Assembly: GCF_030649675.1 (NCBI RefSeq)
Contig: NZ_JAUTDR010000026.1
Location: forward strand, 1 to 57,623
Length of the DNA: 57,623 nucleotides
Direction: 5' to 3'
From: Haliea sp. E1-2-M8
GTDB taxonomy: Bacteria > Pseudomonadota > Gammaproteobacteria > Pseudomonadales > Halieaceae
Numbering within the stretch: the first letter of the stretch is position 1; every line of letters starts with the position of its first letter. The notes beneath the pieces are model-generated. The model was not told the DNA's origin. It searched no databases and saw only the letters and a list, made by a program, of their open reading frames with translations. The translations under genes and the position numbers were made by a program. Of the stretch, positions 1-9,269 are shown one piece after another.

Positions 1-239
1 TAGGAGCCTGGAATTTTAGGGGGAGAGCAGAAAAATGGCTATGGATCCACCCGAATAGGGGAAGACCCATGTATAACCAGTATATTAGCCGAGCCGCACT
101 GCCACCCCAAGAACCGCGTTACATCAATTTCAGCCACCTCTCGGGCGGGAGATCAAACTGAACGGGTAGGTTCCTTTTCCCTGCCACTACTTTCCCCAGA
201 GCTGTGAATCGACGCCTTCGAGAGACTTATTCAAAAGTT
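1..239. other. Unassigned left edge
   Basis: No gene, RNA or convincing hairpin is recognised here. The stretch lies downstream of the leftward gene that ends at 240. A 27-codon ATG frame begins near 69 but has no supporting ribosome binding site or similarity that I recognise. Confidence 0.3.
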
Positions 240-3200
240 TCATTGCTTCGTCTTACCCACCGCAGCCGAATTCTCCACCACCGGCTTGCGCCACCAATAG
301 CCCCCGCTGCCCATGGCCTGCCAGGTCCAGCGCAGCCAGCCGAGCAGGGCCGAGGCCAGCCAGACCGCCCACAGCAGGATCGCAAGGCGGTACACCCACA
401 GTGGCGCACTGACGATACTGGTCTCGGGCAAACGGGGCGCGCTGCGGTCGACAAACCAGCGCAGCTCGCTACTGCTGGAGCCGTTGCCCACGACCTGCAT
501 GTCCGGTTGCCCGAGCAGTCCGGCGGGAATCACGCTGACCAGCACGACCAGCGCCAGCACGGTCAGCAGGCCCAGGCCGAGCTGGGCACTGTTGCGCTGC
601 TTGCCCGTGAGCTCGGCGCCGTTGCGTTCGCGCCAGTCCACCGCCAGCAGCCAGCCCACCACCAGTACCAGTGCCGGCCAGGAAACAGTTGAGAATCCCA
701 GGCCCAGCAGCAACCAGTGATGCAGGCGCAGCGGTGTGCGGCCACTGCGTGAGAGCCCGAAGGCGACCAGCAGCATCACCGCAAGGGCGGCCCAGTAGAG
801 CACTGCCGGCCCCAGCAGGGGCCCACCGGTCCAGAGCACCCAGCGGCGGTCGGACAGGGTAGCGGTGATGCTGACATTGGCTGAAGCAACACCGAGGTCC
901 GGGACGGCACTCTGCCAGAGCAGCGCCGTGCCTTCCGGCTGGTGCCAGCGCACCATCAGATGTTGCTCGCCCGGAGCAAGCGCCAGGCGCAGCGCGCCGT
1001 CCTCTGCCTGCAGGTTTTGCGCCCGGCCCTCGATGCTGGCCTCCAGCAACTCCGCCTCCGGCGGCAGCTGTACGGTATGGGTACTCGCGCGGGTGGCGCG
1101 CAGACTGGTGTGCAGGGTGTATTCGGCACTGCGAGCGCCGAGGCGTATATCCAGTCCCACCCGGTCCGCCGCCAGCCAGGAGCCCTCCAGCGGCGTTATT
1201 GCCGCAATATCCAACACCAGGGTTTCCCCCGGCAGCGGCCTGAAATGCTGGCGGCCGCCGGGATCGCTGGTGGCGACCAGCGGGGTGCCACTGGCCTCCA
1301 CCCGCCACAGGCCAGAGCTGCTGATCCGCCACTGCTCGCTGCGCGTATACAACGCGGGAGCACTCACCTCCAGGCGGGTCACCGGCGCGATGCTCGACAG
1401 CCATTGTCGCTGCCCCGTGCCCGCCGGCAGCGTCAGTTCAACCACGCCATCGCGCACGGCCAGGCTATCGTCCAGCGGGTTTTCACCCGGCCACAAAGGA
1501 ATCGTCAGAACGAGATTGCCGGTAGCCGGGGCGAGCCGCTGCACCCGGGTCAGCAGGCGCCATTCGCTACCGAGGTGCAGCTGCCGTTCTACCCGGTAAA
1601 ACGGGCTGGGGTCGAAACCGCGACGGCTCAATACCGGGGTCTCCGAGGCGGTGCCCGCCGTGGGCGTCTCACGGCGCAGCTCCAGGGTATCGCCGGCGAG
1701 ACGGCCAGCGCTGATCCCTGCCGCACTCCAGCCCGGGCCGGTATCCACCAGGACGGCTCGCGGCGGAGTGGCAAACTGCAGCGAGGCCCTGTCTGCTCCG
1801 GGTGTCAATGCTGCCCGCAGCTCGACCCGATGCACGCCCCGTTCCAGCCACAGCCAGCGCTGGTTTGCGCTCTGGCGCAGGCTGCTCGCCTCCGCGCCGT
1901 CGACCCGTAGTTCCAGTATTTGCCACCCCGGTTGTACCCTGGGCAGCGCCAGGCCCGCGTCGGCCTCGGCGTGCACATCCATCCGCAGGCGTAGAGTCGT
2001 GCCGTCGATAGTGAGTGCGAAGGCGGGCAGTTCCAGGCAGGCAGGCGCGCAGGCGGGTGGTCGCAATAGCCAGTCGCGCAGTTCCTGCAGCTGTTCCGGG
2101 GACGGAACTGCGCTATCCGCCGCGCTGGCCTGTGGCGGCGCCAGCAGCAGGGTCGAAAGCAATACCAATGCCAGGGACGCCGTAGCGCCGCTGCCCATGC
2201 CGGGTCGTGGGGAGGGCGGTTGAGCCCGGAACCAGCGCCAGCACAGCACGGCCAGTGCCAGCACGCTGAGTACGCGCAGCAGGGCGGTGAACCAGCGCGG
2301 CAGGATTACCAGGCGCATGGTTTGCTCGGCAAGCACAGGGCCGCTCCAGCTGAGCTGGGCGCGGTGCCAGCTCCAATCCGGCTGCCCCGGTCCGGCCAGT
2401 GCCTGGGGGCTGATTTCCGCAGCGGGGAGCGGCCCGCGGGCCATGGCGACATCAGGCCCGACTCTTGAATAGGCTACCTCGCCAACCGCGAATTTCCTGC
2501 TCTCCGCGCTGGCCGGGGCGGCCGCCTCAGCCATGTCCTGACCGGTCTGGGCGATGCTGCGATGCAGTGGTTGGGCGTGATCAATCTGGTACAGCTCCAG
2601 CTGGGGAAAAAGTGCCAGCCGCAGTTGTCCGGCGACAAAGGGCAGGGCGACCAGGACCAGCCCGATCACCAGGCCCCGATACACGACGCCGATAGCGTGC
2701 GCGAACACACCACTGCCACCGACCGCTTGGCGCAGCAATTGCACTGCGGCGGTGCCACCCAGCAGGTAGAGCAGGGCCGGGTAGTCCGGGTAGGCCAGGG
2801 CCATCAACACCAGCCCCAGCAGACCCCAGGCGCGACCCAGCAGGCGTCCCAGCAGCATGCCGGTCACCAGCACCAGGAACAGGTCGAGCAGGTTCCAGCC
2901 GGCGAGCCAGGTGTCCGGCGCCCGGTCCGCGCCTGGCGCGGCCAGCAGGATCTGCCCCGGGGGCAGGTGCAGGGTCATGTCGACGCGGTCAAAGGTCTGA
3001 TCCCAGCCGCTGACCCGGATGTTGCCGCCGGTTGGCACCCTGGCACTGGCCTCAAGGGCAAGCTGCACCGTACGCAGTTCGACGCCGCTGCTGCCGTCTG
3101 CGCTCGCGCTGAGAGGCTGGGGTACGCCGTCGAGCTCGGCTCGGAGCAGGGCCCAGGGCGCGCTCTGCTGCAGGCGCTGGAGGCCCCCCGTGGTGCCGGT

Positions 3201-4298
3201 AATAGTGTCGGTGACATGCAGGGCGGGCTGGTGGAAGTCCATCCAGGCCTGCCGCCGCAGGGTGAGCCGAGGTTGCCCGGTATTGCCGAGGCCGCGGCTG
3301 CGAAGCTCGGTGGTCAGTGCCTCACCGGCACTCAAGCGCCAGGCCGGAAACTGCTGCCAGGCTGGCGGAATATTCTCCTGCAGCGGGTCTACAGCGCGGC
3401 CACCGCTCAACTCCAGGGTCCGCAGGGCGGGGTCCGCGGTATAGCTCCAGAGCTCACTGGTGGGCCAGGGCGCGGCGCCGGTGATCGCCTTCAATGCGGG
3501 CAGGGGGGAACGGGCGCGGGCTAATATAGTCACGCTGTGCTCTCCGGGTCGCAGCAACAGGAACAGCCCCTGCTCCGGATGGAGGCCCGCTTCCAGGGAT
3601 GAAGTCAGGCTCATGGCCTCGAAATCCGCTGGCACCACCGCTCCCAGCGCCAGCTCCCGCAAGGCGCCGGATACGGTCAGCCGGAGCCGCGTTTCAAGCA
3701 GCACCGGGACGCCGTCTACAACCCGCCGGAACACCTCGATCTCGAGGGCGTCGGCGGGCACCGCGCTGGCAGTGTCTGCTCGCGGCAAGCCCAGCCAAAG
3801 GCCCTGTTTGCCGTGTTCGGGAGCAACGCGGGCCACACCGTCCACGGACAGCGCGACCCAGCCGTAGAGTGCGGGCAGTGGCAGGTAATTGGGCCGTTCG
3901 GGCCAGTCCAGGCGGCCCTCTAGACGATGGGTTCCCGCCGGCAGGCGCAGGGTTGGCAGGCCATTGTGCCGCACCACCGGCCAGGGCTGGCCGTCGACCA
4001 GCACCGCGCGCGGCCACAGCTCAAAACTCCCGGGCAGTGGCAGCCAGTCTTCGGCGTAGAGCGTGGCAGCGCCACGGAAAACGGCTCCGCTGCTGTCCAC
4101 GTTGAGCTCCAGGCGCCCCGGCCAGGCGCAGGCCCAGGCCTCCGGCTGTGGGGCCCGCGCAGAGTGGAGCAGGGGGCAGCGGTGTTCGGGAATGTCCCGC
4201 AACACCCACTCCTGCCAGTCCCGCAGCGGCTCCGGCACGGCCACGGTTTGGGCCTGCACCCAGAGTGGCAGCAACAGCAGGGCAAGAAACCTGAGCAT
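240..4298 (-). CDS. Large exported membrane protein of unknown function (1352 aa)
   Basis: Family not recognised. The protein starts with a signal peptide (hydrophobic residues 3-14 ending in VQAQ), so the N-terminal part is exported. A long beta-rich, Trp/Leu/Arg-rich region follows. A group of membrane segments sits near residues 470-580, then an amphipathic stretch and another membrane segment near 690, a second long exported beta-rich region, and a closing cluster of membrane segments near 1170-1330. The layout is therefore two large periplasmic modules, each followed by membrane helices, which suggests an internal duplication. The start has a GGGAG site about 6 bases upstream. It begins 1 base after the stop of the MscK-like gene, so the two are almost certainly co-transcribed. 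A role linked to envelope stress or channel assembly is inference from this pairing only. Confidence 0.8.
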   Translation of the reverse strand: MLRFLALLLLPLWVQAQTVAVPEPLRDWQEWVLRDIPEHRCPLLHSARAPQPEAWACAWPGRLELNVDSSGAVFRGAATLYAEDWLPLPGSFELWPRAVLVDGQPWPVVRHNGLPTLRLPAGTHRLEGRLDWPERPNYLPLPALYGWVALSVDGVARVAPEHGKQGLWLGLPRADTASAVPADALEIEVFRRVVDGVPVLLETRLRLTVSGALRELALGAVVPADFEAMSLTSSLEAGLHPEQGLFLLLRPGEHSVTILARARSPLPALKAITGAAPWPTSELWSYTADPALRTLELSGGRAVDPLQENIPPAWQQFPAWRLSAGEALTTELRSRGLGNTGQPRLTLRRQAWMDFHQPALHVTDTITGTTGGLQRLQQSAPWALLRAELDGVPQPLSASADGSSGVELRTVQLALEASARVPTGGNIRVSGWDQTFDRVDMTLHLPPGQILLAAPGADRAPDTWLAGWNLLDLFLVLVTGMLLGRLLGRAWGLLGLVLMALAYPDYPALLYLLGGTAAVQLLRQAVGGSGVFAHAIGVVYRGLVIGLVLVALPFVAGQLRLALFPQLELYQIDHAQPLHRSIAQTGQDMAEAAAPASAESRKFAVGEVAYSRVGPDVAMARGPLPAAEISPQALAGPGQPDWSWHRAQLSWSGPVLAEQTMRLVILPRWFTALLRVLSVLALAVLCWRWFRAQPPSPRPGMGSGATASLALVLLSTLLLAPPQASAADSAVPSPEQLQELRDWLLRPPACAPACLELPAFALTIDGTTLRLRMDVHAEADAGLALPRVQPGWQILELRVDGAEASSLRQSANQRWLWLERGVHRVELRAALTPGADRASLQFATPPRAVLVDTGPGWSAAGISAGRLAGDTLELRRETPTAGTASETPVLSRRGFDPSPFYRVERQLHLGSEWRLLTRVQRLAPATGNLVLTIPLWPGENPLDDSLAVRDGVVELTLPAGTGQRQWLSSIAPVTRLEVSAPALYTRSEQWRISSSGLWRVEASGTPLVATSDPGGRQHFRPLPGETLVLDIAAITPLEGSWLAADRVGLDIRLGARSAEYTLHTSLRATRASTHTVQLPPEAELLEASIEGRAQNLQAEDGALRLALAPGEQHLMVRWHQPEGTALLWQSAVPDLGVASANVSITATLSDRRWVLWTGGPLLGPAVLYWAALAVMLLVAFGLSRSGRTPLRLHHWLLLGLGFSTVSWPALVLVVGWLLAVDWRERNGAELTGKQRNSAQLGLGLLTVLALVVLVSVIPAGLLGQPDMQVVGNGSSSSELRWFVDRSAPRLPETSIVSAPLWVYRLAILLWAVWLASALLGWLRWTWQAMGSGGYWWRKPVVENSAAVGKTKQ

Positions 4299-4299
4299 T

Positions 4300-7200
4300 C
4301 TATGCTCCCGAATCCGGCGCCGGCCGCGCTGTCAGCTGGTCGAGTCCCTCACTTTTGCGCAGGTTGAGATCGACCTGCGGGAAGGCGATTTCGATGCCGT
4401 TTTCGCGGAACAGGCGATCAACCTCCCGGTTCATTTCATCGACGGCTGGCAGACGGTCGACCACATCCTTGACGTGCACACGCAGTTCGTGATTCAGGGT
4501 GCTGTCGCCAAAACGGAGGAACAGTACCTGCAGGGGAGGGTCGTTGAGGGTGCGCGGATTGTCGCTGCCGATTTGCTCGAGCAGCTTTCGCGTCAGCGCC
4601 AGGTCGGAGCCGTAGGCGACACCGACACTGATTGTCACCCGGGTGATGGTGTCGTGCAGTGACCAGTTGATCAGCTGCCCGGTGACAAAATTCTTGTTGG
4701 GAACGATGATTTCCTTGCGGTCAAAGTCGGTAATTGTGGTGGCGCGGATGCGAATTTTGCTGACGGTACCCGACAGGTCGCCGATGGTGACAACATCGCC
4801 TATGCGCACCGGGCGCTCGAACAGGATGATTATGCCGGAGACCGCGTTGGCGAAAATCTCCTGCAGCCCGAAGCCCAGGCCCACGCTGAGCGCGGCAACC
4901 AGCCACTGCAACTTGTTCCAACTCACCCCAAGGGCGGCCAGTCCGCTGATGAAGCCGATGCTGACGATCACATAGCTCAGCAGGGTGGTGACAGCGTAGC
5001 TGCTGCCCTGCTGCAAATTAATTCGCGACAGCACCAGTACTTCCAGCAACCCGGGCAGGTTGCGGGCCAGGGTCACGGTAAAGATGATGATGATCATGGC
5101 GCCAAGGACATCCGCGACACTCATCGGTACCAGTTCGGGCGCGTCCCCGGTGCCCGCGTTGTACTCCCAGAGGGTGATGGAGTCGAGGTAGGCGGTAGCA
5201 CTCACCAGGTCGGACCAGACCAGGTAGATGAGGACCGAAAACAGTGCCAGGATAGCCAGCTTTGCCAGACGCAGCGACTGCTCATTGACCTGGGCCATGT
5301 CGAGCTCCGGTACTTCCACTGCGACCTCGCTCTCTGCGCCCTCCCGGCTCAGTTCTGCTTCGCGCCGGGCCAGGGCGCGTTGGTAGGCGAGATGGCGTCC
5401 GGCAACATTCAAATTGCGGACGATGGTGCCCTCGACGAGCATCCAGACAACGATCAGGTACAGGGTGTACCAGTATTTGTGGGCGAGATTCACCGCCGTG
5501 TACTGGAAGCCCCAGAACGTCATGCCGGCCAGGAGAAGGGGCGTGGCCGCCAGCGCCAGGGTGATGCCCAAGTGGGCGGTTTTCGAGCTGTACAGGGGTT
5601 GCGTGCTCCACATGCTGCGCCCGAGCAGCACGCCCAGCAGCGTCATGCCGATGATGATAAACAGCCGCCCCAGCGCGTCCTGCTCGCGGTAATCGGCCAA
5701 TTCAACATTGATGGTAGTGACCAACACCAGTGGCAACAAAATCCAGGCGACATTCCGCACCAGGTTATGGAGTTGTTGCACCAGGACGTTTTGCCAGCGG
5801 AAGTGGCGTCCCGCCAGGCCCGCCGGGTCCAGCACCCGATACAGCAGGTGCAGTACAAACCAGGCCAGCGCCAGCTGAATCAGCGCCGCGCCCGTTACCG
5901 GCAGCACTGGTTCCAGCCGCAGGCAGATCAGTCCGACAGTCACCAGGGCCAGCGGCACGGGGGCCACCTGTATCGACGTCAGCAGCAAGGCCAGCGGAGT
6001 ACGGAAAGTGGTGTCCCGACGGAAATGCCTGACGTCCTCATGCAGCTTTGCCAGCCGCAGCCGGAGCCTGCGGCGGAGTCGCGCGTAGGCCCCGAGTAAT
6101 AGCAGTGACGGCAACAACCAGGGCCAGTTCTCGCGCAGGTTGATGAGGAGACTGGCCGCAAGTTCCTGCAGGCCCATATCCTGCCATTGCGCCTTCAGGT
6201 TCACCGGCAGGGCTGCCAGCCAATCGCTGTCGACGCGACGTGTGCTGGCGACCCAGATCAACTGGTCATCAATCCTGCTATGCAGGTTTTTGCTCAGGGA
6301 GCGCAAGCGCTGCTGATTCAGTTGCAGGGTGATGGCCTGGCTCAGCAGGGAACTGATAATTGGCTCCAGCTGCGCAAGAAGGTTTGCCCGATTGCTGATG
6401 ACCTGCTGCATATCTGGCCGCAGTGCGTCCAGTTGATCTTCCGGCAGGGCAGATAGAAGCCGGCTGACCATTTGCTCCTGGTCATCCAGTTCGCGCTTCA
6501 TCTCGTTCAGCTCGAACTGACGCAGTCTCAGGTCGGCAATCTGGTCTGTCGCGGCGAGGGCGCCGCGAATCTGCGGCAGCGCCCGTTTTTGCTGGTGCAG
6601 GACACGCGACAGCAGGACACTGCCGCGCAGGACATCGATTTGTTGCTCCAGGGCCTGCTCGACCTGCAGCAAATTTTCGATCTGCTGGGCCGCGGCGATG
6701 CTCTTGCGGGTCATTTCACCGACATTGCCTGAGGCGGTCAGCAGTTCCTCGCTCAGTTGCCGGTTGAGTTTGACCTGGTTGCGTAGCAGTTGGTGGTCGC
6801 TGGTCAGTGCCAGGCTGTCGGTGGCCTCGGAAACAGCCTGCAGCGACTGGCTGCGACGGGCCTCGTCAAGCAGGCGCTGCAGCGTGTCCATAACTGTTTC
6901 CAGCGCCTTGTTCTCACCTCGCAGCAGCGCCCGCTCCGCTTCCGCAAGTTCCTGCAGAACGGCGTTGCTCAGCAGCTTGCGCCGCAACAGCTTGCTGGTC
7001 TCACTCAGGTGCTCCTGCTCTGCCTGCAGGCGAACGATCCTGGCCTGATTGAGCCGGCCGTCCGGCTGCCGCTCCAGCTGGCGCAACTCCTCGTTAAGTT
7101 CCTGCTCGCGAGCCTGGTTGGCGGTGATCTGCGCCTGCGCCGTCTCAGGACGGGTCTTGGCGGCAATCAGCTCGGCGTTGACTGCCGTCAGTTCCCCCTG

Positions 7201-7599
7201 CAGCTCAAACATGGCGCTGACCTGTTCTCGCAGCCGCTCCTCGAGCGTAGCCAGGTCTGCCTCACCGAACTCGCTCCGAATGCTTTCCGGGGAGGGAGGC
7301 ACCAGGCTCTCCAGCTGCTGCCGGTATTCGCGTATTTGCGCGGGAGCCTCTTCGATCCGGGTGCTCAGGGCGGTCTGGTCTTCCAGCAGCGCGTCACGCT
7401 TGCGCAGAAGCTCTATTGCTGACTGGTACAGCTCCTGCAGCTCCTGCTTTTCAGTATCGGACTGGCTGGCTTCGACGGTCTGCTGCAGCTCTTCCTGCAG
7501 GGAGTCGACGCTGGGCTCGGCTGCGATGGCAGGGCTGGAAAGCGGTGAGAGGCCGCAGGTGAGCAACAGCGGGGCAAAAAATCGGCCAAACCTGAACAT
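4300..7599 (-). CDS. MscK/MscS-family mechanosensitive channel, large form
   Basis: A giant MscS-type channel (about 1099 aa) that would open under membrane tension to release ions during osmotic downshock. A signal peptide (FRFGRFFAPLLL, ending SPAIAAE) leads into a roughly 470-residue periplasmic region rich in Glu, Gln and Leu heptads, which is predicted coiled coil. About ten membrane helices follow. The C-terminal MscS core carries GLGFGLQEIFANAVSG (the pore helix TM3 and its continuation) and then the beta domain with FERPVRIGDVVTIGDLSG. This is the MscK/KefA architecture and length. I prefer the ATG at 7599 over the one at 7617, because it starts the signal peptide directly and has GGAAG upstream. 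It is the first gene of a two-gene leftward unit and is divergent from the dUTPase gene, with a gap of about 100 bases. Confidence 0.88.
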   Translation of the reverse strand: MFRFGRFFAPLLLTCGLSPLSSPAIAAEPSVDSLQEELQQTVEASQSDTEKQELQELYQSAIELLRKRDALLEDQTALSTRIEEAPAQIREYRQQLESLVPPSPESIRSEFGEADLATLEERLREQVSAMFELQGELTAVNAELIAAKTRPETAQAQITANQAREQELNEELRQLERQPDGRLNQARIVRLQAEQEHLSETSKLLRRKLLSNAVLQELAEAERALLRGENKALETVMDTLQRLLDEARRSQSLQAVSEATDSLALTSDHQLLRNQVKLNRQLSEELLTASGNVGEMTRKSIAAAQQIENLLQVEQALEQQIDVLRGSVLLSRVLHQQKRALPQIRGALAATDQIADLRLRQFELNEMKRELDDQEQMVSRLLSALPEDQLDALRPDMQQVISNRANLLAQLEPIISSLLSQAITLQLNQQRLRSLSKNLHSRIDDQLIWVASTRRVDSDWLAALPVNLKAQWQDMGLQELAASLLINLRENWPWLLPSLLLLGAYARLRRRLRLRLAKLHEDVRHFRRDTTFRTPLALLLTSIQVAPVPLALVTVGLICLRLEPVLPVTGAALIQLALAWFVLHLLYRVLDPAGLAGRHFRWQNVLVQQLHNLVRNVAWILLPLVLVTTINVELADYREQDALGRLFIIIGMTLLGVLLGRSMWSTQPLYSSKTAHLGITLALAATPLLLAGMTFWGFQYTAVNLAHKYWYTLYLIVVWMLVEGTIVRNLNVAGRHLAYQRALARREAELSREGAESEVAVEVPELDMAQVNEQSLRLAKLAILALFSVLIYLVWSDLVSATAYLDSITLWEYNAGTGDAPELVPMSVADVLGAMIIIIFTVTLARNLPGLLEVLVLSRINLQQGSSYAVTTLLSYVIVSIGFISGLAALGVSWNKLQWLVAALSVGLGFGLQEIFANAVSGIIILFERPVRIGDVVTIGDLSGTVSKIRIRATTITDFDRKEIIVPNKNFVTGQLINWSLHDTITRVTISVGVAYGSDLALTRKLLEQIGSDNPRTLNDPPLQVLFLRFGDSTLNHELRVHVKDVVDRLPAVDEMNREVDRLFRENGIEIAFPQVDLNLRKSEGLDQLTARPAPDSGA

Positions 7600-7707
7600 G
7601 GGCACCACTTCCAGCATTGGTAACGCGCAAGGGTAGTCTGCCTGTCGCGGTTTGGGAAGAAGCTGTTATCCTTTGCGCACGCCAAACACCAGCACAGGAG
7701 CTTACCC

Positions 7708-8343
7708 TTGGAACAGGCACTCAGGACCATGCTGACCATGCAGGACCGGATGAACACCCGGGTCCATCCGGACTGGATCGGCCAGCAGTTCGCCTGGTAT
7801 CGCGCGCTATGGATAGAGTGCGCGGAGCTGATCGAACACTATGGCTATAAATGGTGGAAAAAGCAGTCGCCAGAACTGGAGCAGGTGCAGCTGGAAGTGA
7901 TCGATATCTGGCATTTCGGGCTCTCTGCCCTGTTCGCCAGCGGTGACAGCATTGACACCATGGCCGCGAACATTGCGGCGGAAGTCGGCGAGTTCCAGCC
8001 GGCGGGGCTGGGTGTGCGCGAAGCCACCGAGGCCCTCGCCCTGCATGCCCTGCAGAGCAAGGGGTTTTCTCCGGCTCGTTTCTGGGAGCTGATGCTGGCC
8101 TCGGGGCTGGACTTCGAGCGCCTTTACAGCGCCTATGTCGGCAAGAACGTGCTCAACTTTTTCCGCCAGGACCACGGTTACCAGGATGGCAGCTACCAGA
8201 AGCTGTGGCAGGGGCGCGAGGACAACGAGCACCTGGTGGAGGTGCTGGCGGCACTGGACAGCAATTCGCCTGATTTCGCGGACAGTGTCTACGCTGCCCT
8301 GCAGGCACGTTACCCCGGCACTGTGGTGACCGCCCGCGCATGA
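7708..8343 (+). CDS. dut: dUTP diphosphatase, dimeric (all-alpha) type
   Basis: Hydrolyses dUTP to dUMP and diphosphate, keeping uracil out of DNA. The 211-aa sequence has the all-alpha NTP pyrophosphohydrolase (dUTPase_2) signature: WIECAELIEHYGYKWWKK near residues 34-51 and the second metal-binding element LEVIDIWHFGLSAL near 60-73. This fold is unrelated to the trimeric Dut of E. coli. A TTG start at 7708 is used, with CAGGAG about 8 bases upstream; the next in-frame ATGs would cut into the conserved N-terminal helix. The stop overlaps the next gene by 4 bases (ATGA), so the two are translationally coupled. Confidence 0.88.
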   Translation: MEQALRTMLTMQDRMNTRVHPDWIGQQFAWYRALWIECAELIEHYGYKWWKKQSPELEQVQLEVIDIWHFGLSALFASGDSIDTMAANIAAEVGEFQPAGLGVREATEALALHALQSKGFSPARFWELMLASGLDFERLYSAYVGKNVLNFFRQDHGYQDGSYQKLWQGREDNEHLVEVLAALDSNSPDFADSVYAALQARYPGTVVTARA

Positions 8344-9269
8344 GTAACGACGAGGAGCGCCTGTCCACCACCGCCCTGGCACGCGCCCTGGAGATTCCCG
8401 TGCAACAGCTGTTTGTCACGCTCAAGGACTACGGCTGGATCCAGCGCCACAGCGACACCTGGCTGCTGACCCCCAAGGGCGAGTACGAGGGCGGCCGCTA
8501 TCGCGACAGCAAGCGCTATGGGCGCTATATCGTATGGCCGCCGGCGCTGGTGCAGCACCCGCTGCTCAGCGCCATCGAATCCAACCAGCGCATCACTGCC
8601 AGCCAGATGCGGCGCTATTACCCGCGCCTGCAACCGCGGCAGCTGAACCGGGCCCTGGCCGAGCTGGGATTGCAGCAGCACAGTATTCTGGGCTGGGAGC
8701 TGACGGAGTTTGGCCGCCAGTTGGGGGGGCAGCAGACCGAGAGTGAGAGCACCGGCGCGTTCTATGTCAACTGGCCCCATGAGATTGTCGACCACCCGGT
8801 CATTCACCGGGAACTGGGACACTTGTCAGGCGAGCCCGATTGCGCCAGCGGCGAGGGCTTGTTGCCGGACTCGGACCCCGTGGCTCCTGACCTGTTTGCC
8901 GCAGAGACCCCCGGTGAAGCGGCGGCAGGGCCCGGGCCCGGGTGCAGCGGCATCGACGGCCACCGCACCGGCTCCCGGCTGCAGGCGCTGGTGTGCAACT
9001 GGCTGTACCTGGCGCAGCTGGCTCACGCCACCCAGCGTGCGCTGCCGGTGGAAGAATCCCTGCATGCGGATTTCTTCCTGCCCGCGGGCAGCGTCTACAT
9101 CGACTGCTGGCAGGAGGAAGCCGCGCCGTCCCGCCTGTCCGCCAAACTGCGCAACAAGGAAGTCTGCAAGGAACACGGGCTGCGCTATCTGGAAGTCAAG
9201 GACAGCGACGCCGAACGCCTGGACGAAGTTCTCGGGCGCGGTCTGCTCGCCTTCGGTATCCGCTGCTAG
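8340..9269 (+). CDS. KilAC-like N-terminal domain / PD-(D/E)XK-like C-terminal domain protein
   Basis: A 309-aa protein whose relatives are sometimes annotated as glycerol kinase, for which I see no support. Residues 1-50 resemble the KilAC/antirepressor winged-helix region (TTALARALEI, LKDYGWIQR, WLLTPKGEYEGG). Residues 60-155 contain two repeats of a helical element ending in I(V)xWPxxxxxHP. The C-terminal 80 residues look like a PD-(D/E)XK-type nuclease core: VEES at 237-240, DFFLP with D244, VYIDCW with D255, and K273 in LRNKEVCKEHGLRYLEV. The catalytic assignment is an inference from motif spacing. It overlaps dut by 4 bases upstream, and its stop overlaps the convergent trmA stop by 4 bases. 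Confidence 0.7.
   Translation: MSNDEERLSTTALARALEIPVQQLFVTLKDYGWIQRHSDTWLLTPKGEYEGGRYRDSKRYGRYIVWPPALVQHPLLSAIESNQRITASQMRRYYPRLQPRQLNRALAELGLQQHSILGWELTEFGRQLGGQQTESESTGAFYVNWPHEIVDHPVIHRELGHLSGEPDCASGEGLLPDSDPVAPDLFAAETPGEAAAGPGPGCSGIDGHRTGSRLQALVCNWLYLAQLAHATQRALPVEESLHADFFLPAGSVYIDCWQEEAAPSRLSAKLRNKEVCKEHGLRYLEVKDSDAERLDEVLGRGLLAFGIRC

Noticed and set aside
865-1910. Long plus-strand frames opposite the large gene at 240-4298
   Set aside because: They are Arg/Pro/Ser/Gln-rich antisense frames typical of high-GC DNA and have no domains.
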